Shown one piece after another: positions 23,046 through 35,200 of a stretch of 64,000 bases of DNA. Each line of letters starts with the position of its first letter. The first letter of the stretch is position 1. Made by a program: the position numbers and the translations under genes. Source of the stretch: Moniliella sp. 'wahieum' (taxonomy: Eukaryota; Basidiomycota; Moniliellomycetes; Moniliellales; Moniliellaceae); the NCBI GenBank assembly GCA_003971905.1, contig RSEE01000035.1, positions 372,001 through 436,000 of the forward strand. The letters run 5' to 3'. Below the pieces are notes generated by a model. That model had not been told where the DNA came from. It ran no database searches and saw only the letters and a list, made by a program, of their open reading frames with translations.

Positions 23046-25347
23046 TGCATCGCGCTGGTGGCTAGTTCAGACGAGGATGTGTGGCTGAAGTCCTGCCGCC
23101 TGCAATACGAGTACGACCTTGGTGGGTTGCGGGCATCGGGTCGTTAGCATCGAGCATATCTCCTCTCTCCCACCCGTCGGGGGCTATATAATCGTTCGTC
23201 GCACACCCTCTACAGCGATGGCGAATCTCTCTACCATCCCTGCCCCTCCTTCCTGGCTCAAGTTCTCAAAACCACACAGAGGTCGTGCAGGTTTGTTGCA
23301 CAGTTTCTGGTGCCTGTCGCTCATGGTGGCAGAATGTGACCGACGGCAACCTAGGTTCTCCTTCTCTTCCCTATTGTCCCATATCTTCTCTGTCTGTTCA
23401 CCTAATAATCATTTGACGTACGTTTTTGTCAACACATTTCCTTTCTCTTCGCAGTGTTAATGTCCATCTTTTTTGTTGCTCTCTTGTTGTGTCTAATATG
23501 AGATAGCTCCTGTGGTCTATCGGCAGGGGAAGATGTTGATTGGGTACCGTGAGGGCACCATGGAGAAGGCACATGTAGTTGCGGGATGGGTCGTCAGTAT
23601 ACCTAGTAACAGCGAGCCTGAGGTCCACTATAGTCGTCCTTTCGGATTCTCCTAGTACATTCTTCAACTTCTATGCTTTCAGCATTTACTAACTTGCGCA
23701 ATGTCTATGGGGGATTGGCAGGACCCATCGGCATCACCTGCATCACCTCTCGATCACCGCATTCATTAGCAAGTCCCCCGTTGACTGGGACAATCTGAGC
23801 CGTTTATTACACCCACACCCAAAGGTTCATACTGGGGACCCGAGAGAGGTGTGATCGATGGGCGGTGCCTCGGAGGGTCCTGGCTTTTTGGCCCGTCTCG
23901 CCCACCAAATTATACGATGCTAAAGGCGTCGACAGCACGGCAGAGGTGACTCCGACTCCGATCATTCGTCTGTCTAAATATTGAGAGTTAAACGTTAATT
24001 AGCGCTTGTGAAAGATACCCTTGTTGGATGTGCTTCATGCATCAGCATCACCGGCAGTGGGCCGCGAGCAGCGAGCTCTCCCTCCCATACAGCAAAGGAA
24101 GGAACTCTTCACTCCTTGATTTTATCCGCTCGTACTGCGTTGCCGCAAAGGCTCTCGCCTCTCACCCGATCACCGGCGGGCATCCCGGCCATGCCTGCGT
24201 TTTCTCAGAAAAGTGAAGCCACGGCGTGACGTGTGACAAAGGCTCACACGCAAGGAACAAGCGGGACATTCGTGTAACAACCGGGTCAAACACTGTCTGC
24301 CACAGTAGGCCACACAGAGTACAGGACAAAATAGCCGCACCAAGCATCGGTGCATCAGTACTCTCAGTACTTGCGTGTCACGTGCTGCATATTATCACAG
24401 CAAATCAGTACGTCAGTAAGTCAGTACCGAGTCGGAGTACTGAGTCAGTCCCGGTCTTCCCTCTATGATAGCAGCGTTGGTGAATACTTCTGTCGGTTGC
24501 GAGCGGAAATAATGCCTCCATCTGCCCCGCGCTACACCCTCTATTCTGGTCCGGGTCTTAGACACACGCGCACCGCCCGATTGAGATTGAATATTGAGCG
24601 CATGGAATACTGTGAATGTGAGCGCGCTGAGCGCGCAACAGCAGTGAGCTTATTGAGCGATGATCGATGTCGATGAACGTACTGAACACTGAACGATGAA
24701 GCAATGAAGCTTGAAGCTTTGAAGAAGATATCAGTCCAGCTTCAAGCACCCAGCGCCCAGCATCCCGCCCCCAGTGCCCAGCTTCCAAACTGTGCATGGC
24801 CCCCACTCGCTGTGGGCCGACGAAGCAACTTGCAAAAGCGCACGCCCCTCCTGCGGCCGATGGCAGAAACGGGGACGTGCGCTGGAGAATGTTCAGATCT
24901 CAGATGTGACATGTGACATGTGACATGTGATAGCTAGATACGGCGGCTGGACGGCGGGGGGGCAGCGCACGGGCGCTGCTAGATGTAGATAGAACGGCGT
25001 GATGCATGATGTCATGCGATGCTGCATCGATAGTCGATAATAAATGGAGTTGTTTCAGGCGCATGCGCGCACTGGGGCAGAGGACGCCTGCTGCGATCTA
25101 CTGGCGCCCACTGTGGCCCCCGGCAGCTCGCCAGTGGCACTCCGTGTGTCTCGGTTGGTTTGGCTCTGCTCTGCATTCGGCTGGCGATGATGCTGATGCC
25201 TGACGGTCGATGATCGATGGCCACAGCCCAGACAGCCCAGCCCTGCACCAGCCAGGCAGCAGCAGACAGCAGTGCATCCCGCTAGCCATCCTTCTATCTC
25301 GTTTATTCTCTACTCCTCCCCCGCCCCCACCACCGCTCCCTGTCCCC
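23046..25347. other. Intergenic, 2.3 kb
   Basis: Between the BAR-like and forkhead genes. It has AGTACT-containing words (24350-24440), GAAGCTTGAAGCTTTGAAG (24708) and a heptamer array GTGACAT (24905-24931). Frames are short and unsupported. A TATA-like TATATAATCG lies at 23185 without an evident gene behind it. Confidence 0.5.
24905..24931. repeat. Heptamer array GTGACAT
   Basis: Four head-to-tail copies of a 7-base word generate overlapping ACATGT palindromes. Related arrays occur at 47703 and 58055. It lies about 420 bases before the forkhead start, in an otherwise gene-free region. Confidence 0.75.
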
Positions 25348-27137
25348 ATGTCGGTCCCTACCCGTCTGCCTCCTCGCTCCCCTTGCCCACCATATCCTGT
25401 GCCCCCAACTTGGTCGGTGCCGCCGCTATCGTCCCTCCTTCCGCCCGGGTGCCAACGTGTGTGCAGCACCGAATCCCCAGGGGCCAATGAACGTTGCCAG
25501 GCCACCCTCCATCACTCCTTCTCACTGCGCCTCGGCCTCATCGACCGCCTCCATGCCACAGGGTTCGGCTGCCGACAAGCTCAAGGCCATGAGGCCTCCC
25601 ATTGCCCAGTCCCAGGGCCTCCTGGTGGGCAGCCGACTCAATTGGTGTGACATGATTTGCCAAGCGTTGGCTCAGCAGGCCGACCCGCACATGGTAGTAC
25701 AGGACCTGTTTCTTTTTATGTGCCAAATCTTCCCCGAGATTCGCGAATGGGCCGTTGGCAAGGATTGGGAGGTACGTACCGCTGGTCTGCCACATCTCCG
25801 TACGGGAATCCATTGACTGACTAGAGGTTCTTTTCTCTGTAGGGCAAAGTCAAGAATCGTATCAAGTCAACCTTGTCAATTAAAACAAACATCTTCTTGA
25901 AGGTTCCACGCCCTTCTGACGTACCGGGTAAGGGAGCCTGGTGGACCTTAGCACCCGAAGCTCTTTCTGAATGGCGTATGGGAAAGAAGGCCGTGGTGGT
26001 GCGATGCCAGCCAGGCGCTCCGCATGCCAACTCGCGCTCAAATGCAACAGCTCAAGCTGCTGATTCGGGGGGATCGCATCGTCCCAATCGTAAGAACCGC
26101 CGAGATGAGACGCAGTCCCTTCCTTCCAGTCGGGCATCACACTTGTGTGGTAGTCCCAATTCAGTCCTGACTGATCTGAATCCAACATTAGCCAGCCCAC
26201 CGAGCGGTTTCCCCCCTTTATGATGGGAATGCAGAACTCGAACTCGTTCTTGCTGAATTACGATGCCAAGCTGCTGCCTTTTCCCCTCCATACTTCGCCT
26301 ATGCTTGATATGGCGAATCTAACGACCTCTCCGCCTACTGCTTTGGGCCTGCACTTTGGCCAGGCTGCCCCTACATCCTCTCCCCTGCAGCTCCATCAGA
26401 TGGCTACGACGAAAAATCCAGTTCAAGATGCCTTTTCGTCACCCTCTTGCTTGTCATCGCTCGCATCGCCGTCATCCTCTGATTCGCCAAGTCTACAGTC
26501 GAGCGGGTACGTATCATTTCGCTTCTCACTAGTTGATATCGGGAGGCTAACAAGATCTTCCTTCCAGTGCCTGTTCTCCCCATATGACCAAGCCGAGCCC
26601 GATGCGAGCAGCCAGTGATGTTATCCTTGGCTGGACGGGATCTGATCTGGAAGAGCATCAGGAAATGGCCAAGGCTGAAACGGGATCACTGCATCTCTTG
26701 CTTCCAGCTTGGCCGTCGCGAACACGCCATCGTTTCTAGGCTATGACGGCGACTCTCACTTACCAAGAGACAGCCTGGGGGAGACTGGCGCGCCTAGTCC
26801 GGTCCAGTCCGACTCGAGCACGGAACAGAGTGTCTGCACCATCGGGATGGGCGAAGACTTGGGTGGCGGTCTGGATTTCCCAAGCCGCCATCTTTCGCCC
26901 TTTGACGGAGAGGATTCCGAATTTTTGTTTCATGGTATGCAACTCGATGGCCTGGATACCGACTCTTTCGCGAAACCTTTCGGGGCCAGACTCTATGGAT
27001 GCAAGCTCATTGCGGTTGGGCTTGACCCCGTCCCTTACTTAAGGGGCGTGTTCGCATCTTTCTTTCTCTTCTCCCTCTGTCCGTACGAGACGGTAAGAGA
27101 TGGTCGTATATTACACTACGTTACCCTTGTACTTTAG
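25348..27137 (+). CDS. Forkhead (winged-helix) transcription factor
   Basis: Probably a nuclear DNA-binding regulator. The forkhead domain spans an intron (25772-25842, GTACGT...CTGTAG): helix 1 reads WCDMICQALAQQADPHMVV, then LFLFMCQIFPEIREW, and after splicing KNRIKSTLSIKTNIFLKVPR and PGKGAWWTLAP, the strongly conserved wing. The recognition helix is unusual (see findings). The rest is Ser/Pro/Thr-rich and ends in an acidic stretch (FDGEDSEFLFHGM), a possible activation region. A second intron lies at about 26509-26567 (GTACGT...TTCCAG). One C missing from 26211-26216 restores GFPPFMMGMQNSN; another break is near 26712, and one upstream of 25457. The start is the ATG at 25348 or, if the N-terminal frame change is real, the ATG at 25487. 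The stop at 27137 may be displaced too. Confidence 0.75.
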
Positions 27138-28542
27138 TTCTTTTGTTCTCTCCCTCCCTCCTCCTTATTCTTCGAACCTCTTCCTCTTTCTCGTGCTTAT
27201 TTCACACTGTCTCCCGTTTATCCAACTGCTGCTGTCTGGCGTGTTCTTACTTCTTACCCTCCCCCTACGTCCATCTATTTGCTGTGTCACCTTTCTTCCT
27301 TCGTCATCGCGCCATATCGTTTAGTCCGTTGCTTGAACGCTTTTATTGTTAGCGAAAGAGAACCACCTCGTATTCGCATGATTCAGAATGATGCAATGAT
27401 GCATGATGGAGAATTGAAATTGGCTCATTCTTTTGCGCCTGGATGCAGGATGGCGCTGCGCGCTGCGCGCGCTTTGGCTTGGCAATTTAAATGCCTGGAT
27501 GTCTCTAGGCACTAATAGTCACTAGTCACTAGCTCACGCGCTCACTAGTCACTGACATGTGACTTTGTAACTAGTGACAGTCACTAGCTACTAGGTTTAG
27601 TACTTCGTCCCAGTGGCAAAGCGGCCTCGCGACTGGGGTATTGTAGGGGATATTGCCCACATCCAATCATCTGTGACATACCTGAGCGCCTGAGCGCCTC
27701 AGGCGATTGTGGTGACCTGACCGGTGAGATCATGGTAACCGGTACCATGGTAACATGGGTGGCAGGTAGCCGGTAACTTTACCTTACCACGCGTAACGCG
27801 AATGCGTTTGAGTCGGGACCCAACAGAAAGGATCGGCGGTCTTTTTCCAATTTCAATCTGATCGGTTCCGCTTTGGGCGTGGTGGGCGGAGAGCAAGGTA
27901 GGGGCAAGACGAAGGAATGCGCAAAGCAGAGCTGACCCCGTCGAGATGAAAAACAAAGATGGATGTCGACCAGAAAACCGAACAGGCGTTGGACAGCACT
28001 GCCTGGTTTGAGAATTTGAGGTTGGAGGCCGAGGCACGAGGGCCTGGGGTTTGAGATCGGAGGGACTGCTGCCGGCTGCTGCTCGGTACCTGGGACACGG
28101 GGCTTGCGTTTGCGCGCGGCCACTCTGGGACCCAGTGCCCCGCTACAGACCGAGGGGCCGCACACTGCCTCTCTGCCCTGCCTCCACTTCTGTCACATGT
28201 TCACCATACCCTGCCAACCCGACAAGGCACAGGGGCGTGACCAAAAAGGCTCTTATGTCCGAATTAATAATGCAGCCTTTCACTGCCCCCCTGCGAGCCC
28301 GTCGGCGATCGCTTGCTTTGTGGCTCCAGATGCATGATGCTCGAGGATCGATGACATCCCGGCCGCCTGGGAGCGCGGGCACAGGAGGGCACACGCCCTG
28401 CACAGGAATGGCCGCCCCTTGCAGGGCTTACGTGGAGTTGCAATGCACATTTCAATTTTGGCTTTTCTCCGGCTCATCTCCAGCCTACTTCTTCTTGACC
28501 AGCTTGGACCTTGGCGCCCCCCCCACCACCTCCTTCGTCACC
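27138..28542. other. Intergenic, 1.4 kb, dense in palindromic words
   Basis: Upstream of the 5-aminolevulinate synthase gene. It starts with a T/C-rich 3' tail of the forkhead gene. At 27515-27600 it contains at least six ACTAGT/ACTAG(C) words in GTCACTAGTCACTAG format, and at 27717-27775 the words TGACCGGTGAG, GTAACCGGTACCATGG and CCATGGTAAC. No gene is visible. Confidence 0.5.
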
Positions 28543-30666
28543 ATGGACCGCAGCATGAATGCCCTGCGCTCGCTGCGCACTTCGTGCCCCTTCCTTGGCC
28601 ACACCCCCATGGCCCAGCTGCGTGCCATGTCCACCACCTCCCTCATCGCTGGCGGCCCCACCCCTGGCGGTCAGCGCCCAGCGTTGCCCTGTCATGTCGG
28701 CCGCCATCCGCGACCAGGTTGACCTGAGCCAGTACGACCTTGCCTCCATCCCGGGCCACGAGGAAATCGCAATGAGTGTTGCGGCTGGTTCTGCCGTGTA
28801 CGGTGGCTCCCTCAACGCACTTGTCTTTGCCAAGAGCAACAAGGTTGCTTCCCCTCGTACCTCGGGTTGCCCTTTCGCCAGCGCTGGTCAGGCCCGTGGC
28901 ATGTCCACCTCGGCTCGTTCCGGCCAAGCTGCGCCGCTGGGCCAACACTCGGAATCGGACGAGCTCTCGCGGATCCATGCCACTCAAGGTGTGCTTACGA
29001 ACGGACATGGCGATGCTTCCAAGTGCCCTCACGTGGCCGCTGCGGCGGCAGTCGAACAGGCGACGCTCGAGGGCAAGGTTCCGCGTCAGTCGGTGGATGA
29101 GGTGACGGCGCAGGCCAAGGCTCAACTGGAAGCGGCTCGTCGTCGCGCAGTGGTGAAGCAGGTGCGCACTCCCGGCTCGGGGCTCGGACCGCTCCCGGCC
29201 CCGGAAGTGAAGCAAGCGCCTGGGTTCGACTATGAACTGTTTTATCACAACCAGCTCTTGTCCAAGCACACCGACAAGTCCTACCGGTACTTTAACAATA
29301 TCAACCGTCTTGCCGGTCGGGCTCCCCGTGGTCATCTCCAAAACGAAGAGTATGAAATCACGGTTTGGTGCTCGAACGACTACCAGAACATGTCCCGCCA
29401 CCCGCGCGTGCTGGCGGCAATGCAGGACTCGCTCCTCAAGTATGGCGCTGGCGCTGGCGGTACTCGCAACATTGCCGGGCACAATAGTGCGGTGGAGGAT
29501 CTGGAGGAACGGTTGGCCCAATTGCACCGCAAGGATGGTGCGTTGGTCTTTGGCTCGTGTTACGCTGCCAACGACGCGACTTTGGGATTCCTAGGATCCA
29601 AACTTCCGGATTGTGTGATTCTGTCGGACGAGATGAACCATGCGAGCATGATCAACGGCATCCGCCATAGCCGCTCCAAGAAGCTGATCTACAAGCACAA
29701 CGACATGGCCGATCTTGAAGCCAAACTGGCCTCTCTTCCCATTGACACCCCCAAGCTGATTGCGTTTGAGTCGGTCTATTCCATGTCGGGCACGGTCGGT
29801 CACATTGAAAAGACCATTGAACTAGCGGAGAAGTATGGCGCATTGACCTTCCTCGACGAGGTTCACGCGGTGGGGATGTACGGCCCTCGTGGTGCCGGCG
29901 TTGCTGAGCATCTCGACTGGGATGTGCAAGCCCGCGGCGGTGCTCAGCCGGGTGAGAAGCCGACGCTGATGGATCGGATTGACATCATCACCGGTACACT
30001 CGGAAAGGCGTACGGGAACGTGGGTGGGTACGTTGCCGGATCCAACCGGTTTATCGACATGATTCGTTCGTACGCACCTCAGTTCATCTTAGCACCACGC
30101 TTCCTCCCCATGTGGTAACGGGCGCGCGGACCGCAGTGGAAGTGCTGATGGAGAGCAACGAATCGCGCATTGCGCAGCAAGTCCGTACGCGCGAGACGGT
30201 TCGTTTGCTGAGCCAAGCTGGCATCCCACTTGAGCACAACCCGTCGCACATTGTCCCTGTTCTTGTTGGCGACGCGGCCAAGGCCAAGGCGGCATCCGAT
30301 ATGCTTCTCGAGGAACACGGATGCTACGTTCAGCCGATCAACTTCCCCACCGTACCCATGGGTCACGAACGTCTGCGCATCACCCCGACCCCGGGTCATA
30401 CTTCGGCTGACGTCCACCATCTGGTCCAGGCATTGGACCAAGTGTGGACCAAGCTGGGTTTGCGCCGCTCGGAGGAGCTGCGCAAGGCCCCGCAGGACGG
30501 AACCGATCCTCTGGCAGACCTTTTCCGCCGGTCCGAGTCGGACGAGGCAGCGGAACCGCTGTGGTCGGACAAGCTGTTGCGTTCGTTGGAGGCCATGGCA
30601 CTGGAGCAGCAGCAAGCTGCTTCAGTCCATGTCGTTTCACCGACGCCGGTTCATGCCGCAGCTTAA
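28543..30666 (+). CDS. HEM1: 5-aminolevulinate synthase, mitochondrial
   Basis: Pyridoxal-phosphate enzyme joining glycine and succinyl-CoA to make 5-aminolevulinate, the first step of heme synthesis in the matrix. The presequence carries Cys-Pro heme regulatory motifs: SCPFLGH, RCPVM and GCPFA. The core shows [72 protein letters not shown] and the PLP lysine in TLGKAYG. After the core comes RSYAPQFIF and then [15 protein letters not shown]. Two frame changes interrupt it: the C4 run at 28661-28664 (THR-LEU-ALA reading needs one C fewer) and the TT at 30089-30090 (one T short; restores [12 protein letters not shown]). The protein is about 707 residues, longer than mammalian ALAS1 because of the C-terminal tail. 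No introns are needed. Confidence 0.95.
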
Positions 30667-30876
30667 ACCAATCGAACGGGATGTGTAACCCCGTTTTTCC
30701 CCAGGTGAATCCGAACCGGCACCGCAGCTCTGATCTGAGCCCCTTTCTTCTGTCCACCCCTTTATGCATTGAATCTCCCGGTGGGAGGCATGCGAAACAT
30801 CTACCGATGATCAGGATCGATGTATGTAGCTGTAACGGAAATGACTTCAAGCGGGAGCGTAGCTGGGTATTGCAAC

Positions 30877-32112
30877 TCACGGCAGTGGGTTGGGGAGCTT
30901 GACGGGGTACTGGAGGGTATGGGCCTGGATCAAGGCGAGCAAGTCGGGGGAAAGTCGTTGTTCCAATGCGAGTGCTTCCACAATCACCGCTTTGGCATCG
31001 AGAGGCGGGAGGGAGCGGAGCAGATCCATAGGTCGCGAGGTGGCCAAGAGCTTGGTCCGGAGGAACCTGACTTGGGCGAGAATGCACACAGGTTCATGTG
31101 CACCCCCCGCGCCCAAAAAAGTCCCACAACTTGAGCACTTCGGCTAGCGGGGGCTGCGAAGCGCCCAGCGTCAAGACAGATGCGAAGGCGTAGAGCTGTG
31201 CATTGAGCCCGTTCGCAGCCAGATGGTCGCTCAGCTCCTTGTCGACATGGGCCAGGCAAAGGTCGAGGATTTGGACGCCTTGGTGCACTCCCGCCAAGGT
31301 GGGCAGCACATATGTCGGACAATGGTATTCGATCAGGGCGGAGAAGCAGGCAAATGCTTCCAACTCCCAAGGCAGAGCATAGAGAAAGGGTGCACAAAGC
31401 ACATTCATCCCCTGCATGTACACTGGCGCTTGACTGATGGCTGTGCTCGGACCAGCCGGTGAATTTCCGGGAGGGCTGGCGGAGGAGGAGAGCGTAGCAG
31501 CTTCTGAGGCAGGGGAGGAGCGTAAGTCTTGCTTCCATACGTAGGCGTTGAGCAACCGCACGAGTTGAGCATCCGATACACGGGCACGAAACGCCGGATC
31601 TGTCGCCAAGGTACGAAAGGCATCGTTGGAGATTTGCTGCGCTTCGCGCGAAGCTGCGCGGCGAACGAGGTCGGTGTACGCTTGGGCTGACATGGGCGAC
31701 GTGTCAGCCGTGCCGCTTGGAGGGGAAGCAACAGCAGCTTCCACGCCACGCTGCGCCAAGTGGTCTCGGGCTGGGACGAGGTGTTACCGGTGGGGGCGAG
31801 CTCAGAGGGGCAGCCGGGCGGGATGCCCTGGTGGACAACGAGCGCCCGCACCAAGTCGACGACGGGGACCTGGGCATGCTCGGCAGCGGCACGCAGGCCG
31901 GCGAGGGACGAAGGCCAGGGCGGCAGCGCGTCAGCCACCAGCGTATGCGGGGGGGGTGCAAACGGGCGCGGGTGGCGCACAGCCGTGGGGGACATGGAGC
32001 ACCTGGCGGAGAATGCCGTTGGAGGCGGCGCCCAGATGGCTGTCGACGATCGAGCGGTGGCCGGCGAGGCGGACCACTCCTCTCCCTGGCCCTGCAGGCC
32101 CAGGAGGCGCAT
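30877..32112 (-). CDS. BUB2: Mitotic checkpoint GAP BUB2 (TBC domain)
   Basis: With Bfa1, Bub2 forms the GAP for the mitotic exit/septation GTPase (Tem1/Spg1) at spindle poles. Visible are WRSVAWKLL, then the arginine-finger motif ISNDAFRTLATDP, then the glutamine-finger motif PVYMQGMNVLCAPFLY, EYHCPTYVLPTLAGVHQG, LDLCLAHVDKELSDHL, LKLWDFF, and the C-terminal LLRSLPPLDAKAVIVEAL typical of Bub2. Three single missing bases split it: near 31732, at the T6 run 31115-31120, and near 31090. Joining them gives a continuous TBC domain. The N-terminal 100 residues are less conserved and the ATG at 32112 is the likely start. The end carries CCGTGAGT, so the stop at 30877 could instead be an intron donor with a short further exon. 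Confidence 0.88.
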
Positions 32113-32242
32113 AACCCTACTGCCGATATGTAAACCCTAGTGCTCGGCGCTGTGTTTCTGCTGTGCGGCTGGTTAAACGTTAAACGATAAACGTTAATGG
32201 CGTAGACACGCGTGGGCGATCCACCAACAGACACGACCCCAC

Positions 32243-35200
32243 TCATAGATTAGAAAAGAAGGCCCAGTCCGCCTCGACCCAGCGCAGCATGTAGTCGTCC
32301 ACCGTGCCCTCGTCCTCCTCCTCGTCCTCCTCTTCCTCTTCCTCCTCATCTTCCTCCTCCTCTTCCTCCTCCTCCTCCACGGCACCATTCTCTAGCCCCC
32401 CCACTCGACGACGCACCTGTGCCACCCGCCTCCCCGGGCGGCGCGTCGGCGCCCCAGTCGGATTGGTCCACCATCATCTCCTGCCGCACCGCCTGAGCCG
32501 CCGCACGGTCCTCCTCGTCTTCGGCCGCCATCATTGCCCGCTCCACATCGCGGCCCGACTCGGTGTCCTCATCGCCAATGTGAACACCCGCGAGGGTGCG
32601 TCCGCCCTCGTCGAGCATGTCGCGCCAGTCGGAACGGAGGAGGGATTCGGTACTAAACTCGCCCTGTTGGATCACCATATTGTCCAGCAATCGTTTTTGG
32701 TTGGCCTTCTTGAGCATGTTCTCCTCGATCGTGTGCTCGGAGACAAAGCGGTAGATGTGCACATCGCGCGTCTGACCAATCCGGTGGGCGCGGTCCATGC
32801 ACTGCTGCTCAATGGCCGCGTTCCAGTCCAGGTCATAGAAGAGAACGGTGTCAGCGCCTGTCAGGTTGATCCCCAACCCCCCGGAACGCGTCGAGAGGAT
32901 AAAGGCAGTGATGCGCGGGTCGCGGTTAAAGCGCTCCGTCAGCAATTGCCGGTCTTCCACCTTGGTCGCCCCATCGAGGCGCAGGTAGCGGTAGCCATGG
33001 AAACTGAGGAAAGATTCGAGAATGTCCAAGACCTTGGTCATCTGGGTAAAGATCAGGATCCGGTGCCCACCATCCTTGAGGCGTCGCATCAAACGATCCA
33101 ACTGCTGCAGTTTACCACAGTCGTACTGCAACAAGGACGCATCAGGGAACGCAACTTGGAGTTTGGCGGCGGCGTTGTGGAAGATGTCCCGATCATGCTC
33201 GCGCAGCTCAGGGTATGCTAATGGTTCCACGCCAGGCAAAGCCAGCTGGGCCATCCCAGGCGCATACACTGCCGGCGTCACAAAGGCAAACCGGTCGATC
33301 AGGTCTTCCCCCTGCCGCATCCGTCCCTCGTAAGGCTGGATAGCTTCTGATACCGCATCACAACGATCCAGATATGTCGTACGTTTCTTCTCCGCCACCG
33401 ACAGGGGCACCAGTTGCGTTTCGCCCCCCAACGCCCGAACTGTACGAAGTAGCTCGGTACTGTACGAAGGTGGCGTGGCCTGGCACCGGATCGCATTGAG
33501 AGAATGGTGGTGTGCCCAACGCTGTGCATGCATTGCCTCGTTGTACGCTCCCATAGACTCACGATAGGCCGAGATGGAAGAAGTGTCGGGAACGACCGCC
33601 GGGGGCAAAGAGGCACAACTCATCTTCCGTGGCGAAGAAGGGTCGAGCCGGCGGAGCTCCTCTACCACCACATGGTCGCGGGGATGGTTGAACCCCAAAT
33701 CCAACGTTTTCTCCCGGCTGGCCAAGCTCTTGGCGTCCTGCTCGGCCAAGAGAGTACGGCGAACGAGCAAGTTTTTGATCTCGTAATCGGCCGCCACGGC
33801 CCGGTCCATAGCAAAGGCTGTGACAATGGGACGGACCTCGAATAAGTCGGGGTGGTTGCACACCTTGCGCAGCTGCATAAGGCAGTTGATGATCGATAGA
33901 TAGTTGCCCGACGCAAGCGACTGGCGTGTGGCCGCACGCGACATGAAATCGTTGTAGAGGAACCGCTGCCGCTTGGAAAGGCGACAGGTGATCACATGCT
34001 CATACTTGTGCGGCAGTTCTCGCTCCACCTCGGATTTGAGACGCCGCAAAATGAAGGGACGTAACACGGTATGCAGCTTGCTGACCATGTCGCGCGTCTG
34101 GGCATCCATGCCGTCGCCACTCTGGATCGCCTTGTCTAGCGGGTTGGCAAACCAATCTTGAAAGTCCTTGATGCTGGCAAACGCGCCCCCGCCAGCCACA
34201 TCATCAATCCCGTGGGGCATAAGGAAGTACATCAAACTCCATAGGTCCATCAGGTTGTTCTGAAGAGGGGTTCCGGTGAGAAGCAAACGACGCTGAGAGT
34301 GGAAGCCAAGCAAGGTTTGCCAGCGCTTGGCACGAAAATTCTTGATGTGCGCCTCATCCAAGATAAGGTACATCCACGCTTTGCGACGGAAAATGTGCTG
34401 GTCGGCAAGAACGAGTTGGTAACTCGTAATACATACGTTGAACGAATTCTCCTTATGCCAGCCAATACGCTTCTCCTTGCGCTCCCGCTGATTTCCGTAA
34501 TACGAGAGGATCTTAAACCCAGGGAGAAACTTCTTGAACTCCATCTCCCAGTTGAGCATGACACTCGTTGGTGCGATGACCAAGTGCGGGCCCCAGATTC
34601 CTCGGTCGCACGCCAAGTGAGCCAGGAGGGCAATGGTTTGAATCGTCTTACCAAGTCCCTTGGGGCAGAACAAAGTCAGTACCAGCGCTGATCAAGTGCA
34701 AGTCGCGGACGTACCATCTCGTCAGCAAGAATGCCGTTCATGCCGTTGGAATACAAATCGGCCAGCCACTCGAGGCCAGCTTGCTGATAGGGGCGAAGGG
34801 TCCCACGAAGAAGAAATGGTGGTCGGATCCGCGGTTCGGGCCCGTTTGCTGCCTGTGCCGCTACTTCCCGCGAAGAAGAGTGGGAAATCAAGTGTGAAGA
34901 GAGGGGGGCATCCTCCTTGTCCGCCGCTGGGTCCGACTGTTCGTCATCCTCAATTTCCTCCACTAGTGGATGAGGGGCACTATGCCCGCGGGCCCGGCCC
35001 AGGTGGAAGTGATCGTCCATCTTAACGTCCTCTTGTGAGATCGCTAGGGCTCTCGGTCCAAAGCTTGATCTCCTTGAATGAGCCAGGGTCAAGCGAGCGT
35101 TTAGCCAAGCTTGGCCGCGAGTTGGACTGACTGAGAGATGCCGGCTCCACCTGATGAGGCGTATCGACATGCGAAGGAGAGCTGAGATCTTCGTCATCGG

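Noticed and set aside
28643-29527. A 294-codon open frame on - opposite ALAS
   Set aside because: Antisense shadow of conserved ALAS exons, no independent features.
32304-33221. A 305-codon open frame on + opposite SWR1
   Set aside because: Starts with a poly-Ser run that is simply the complement of the Glu-rich SWR1 tail. No domain.
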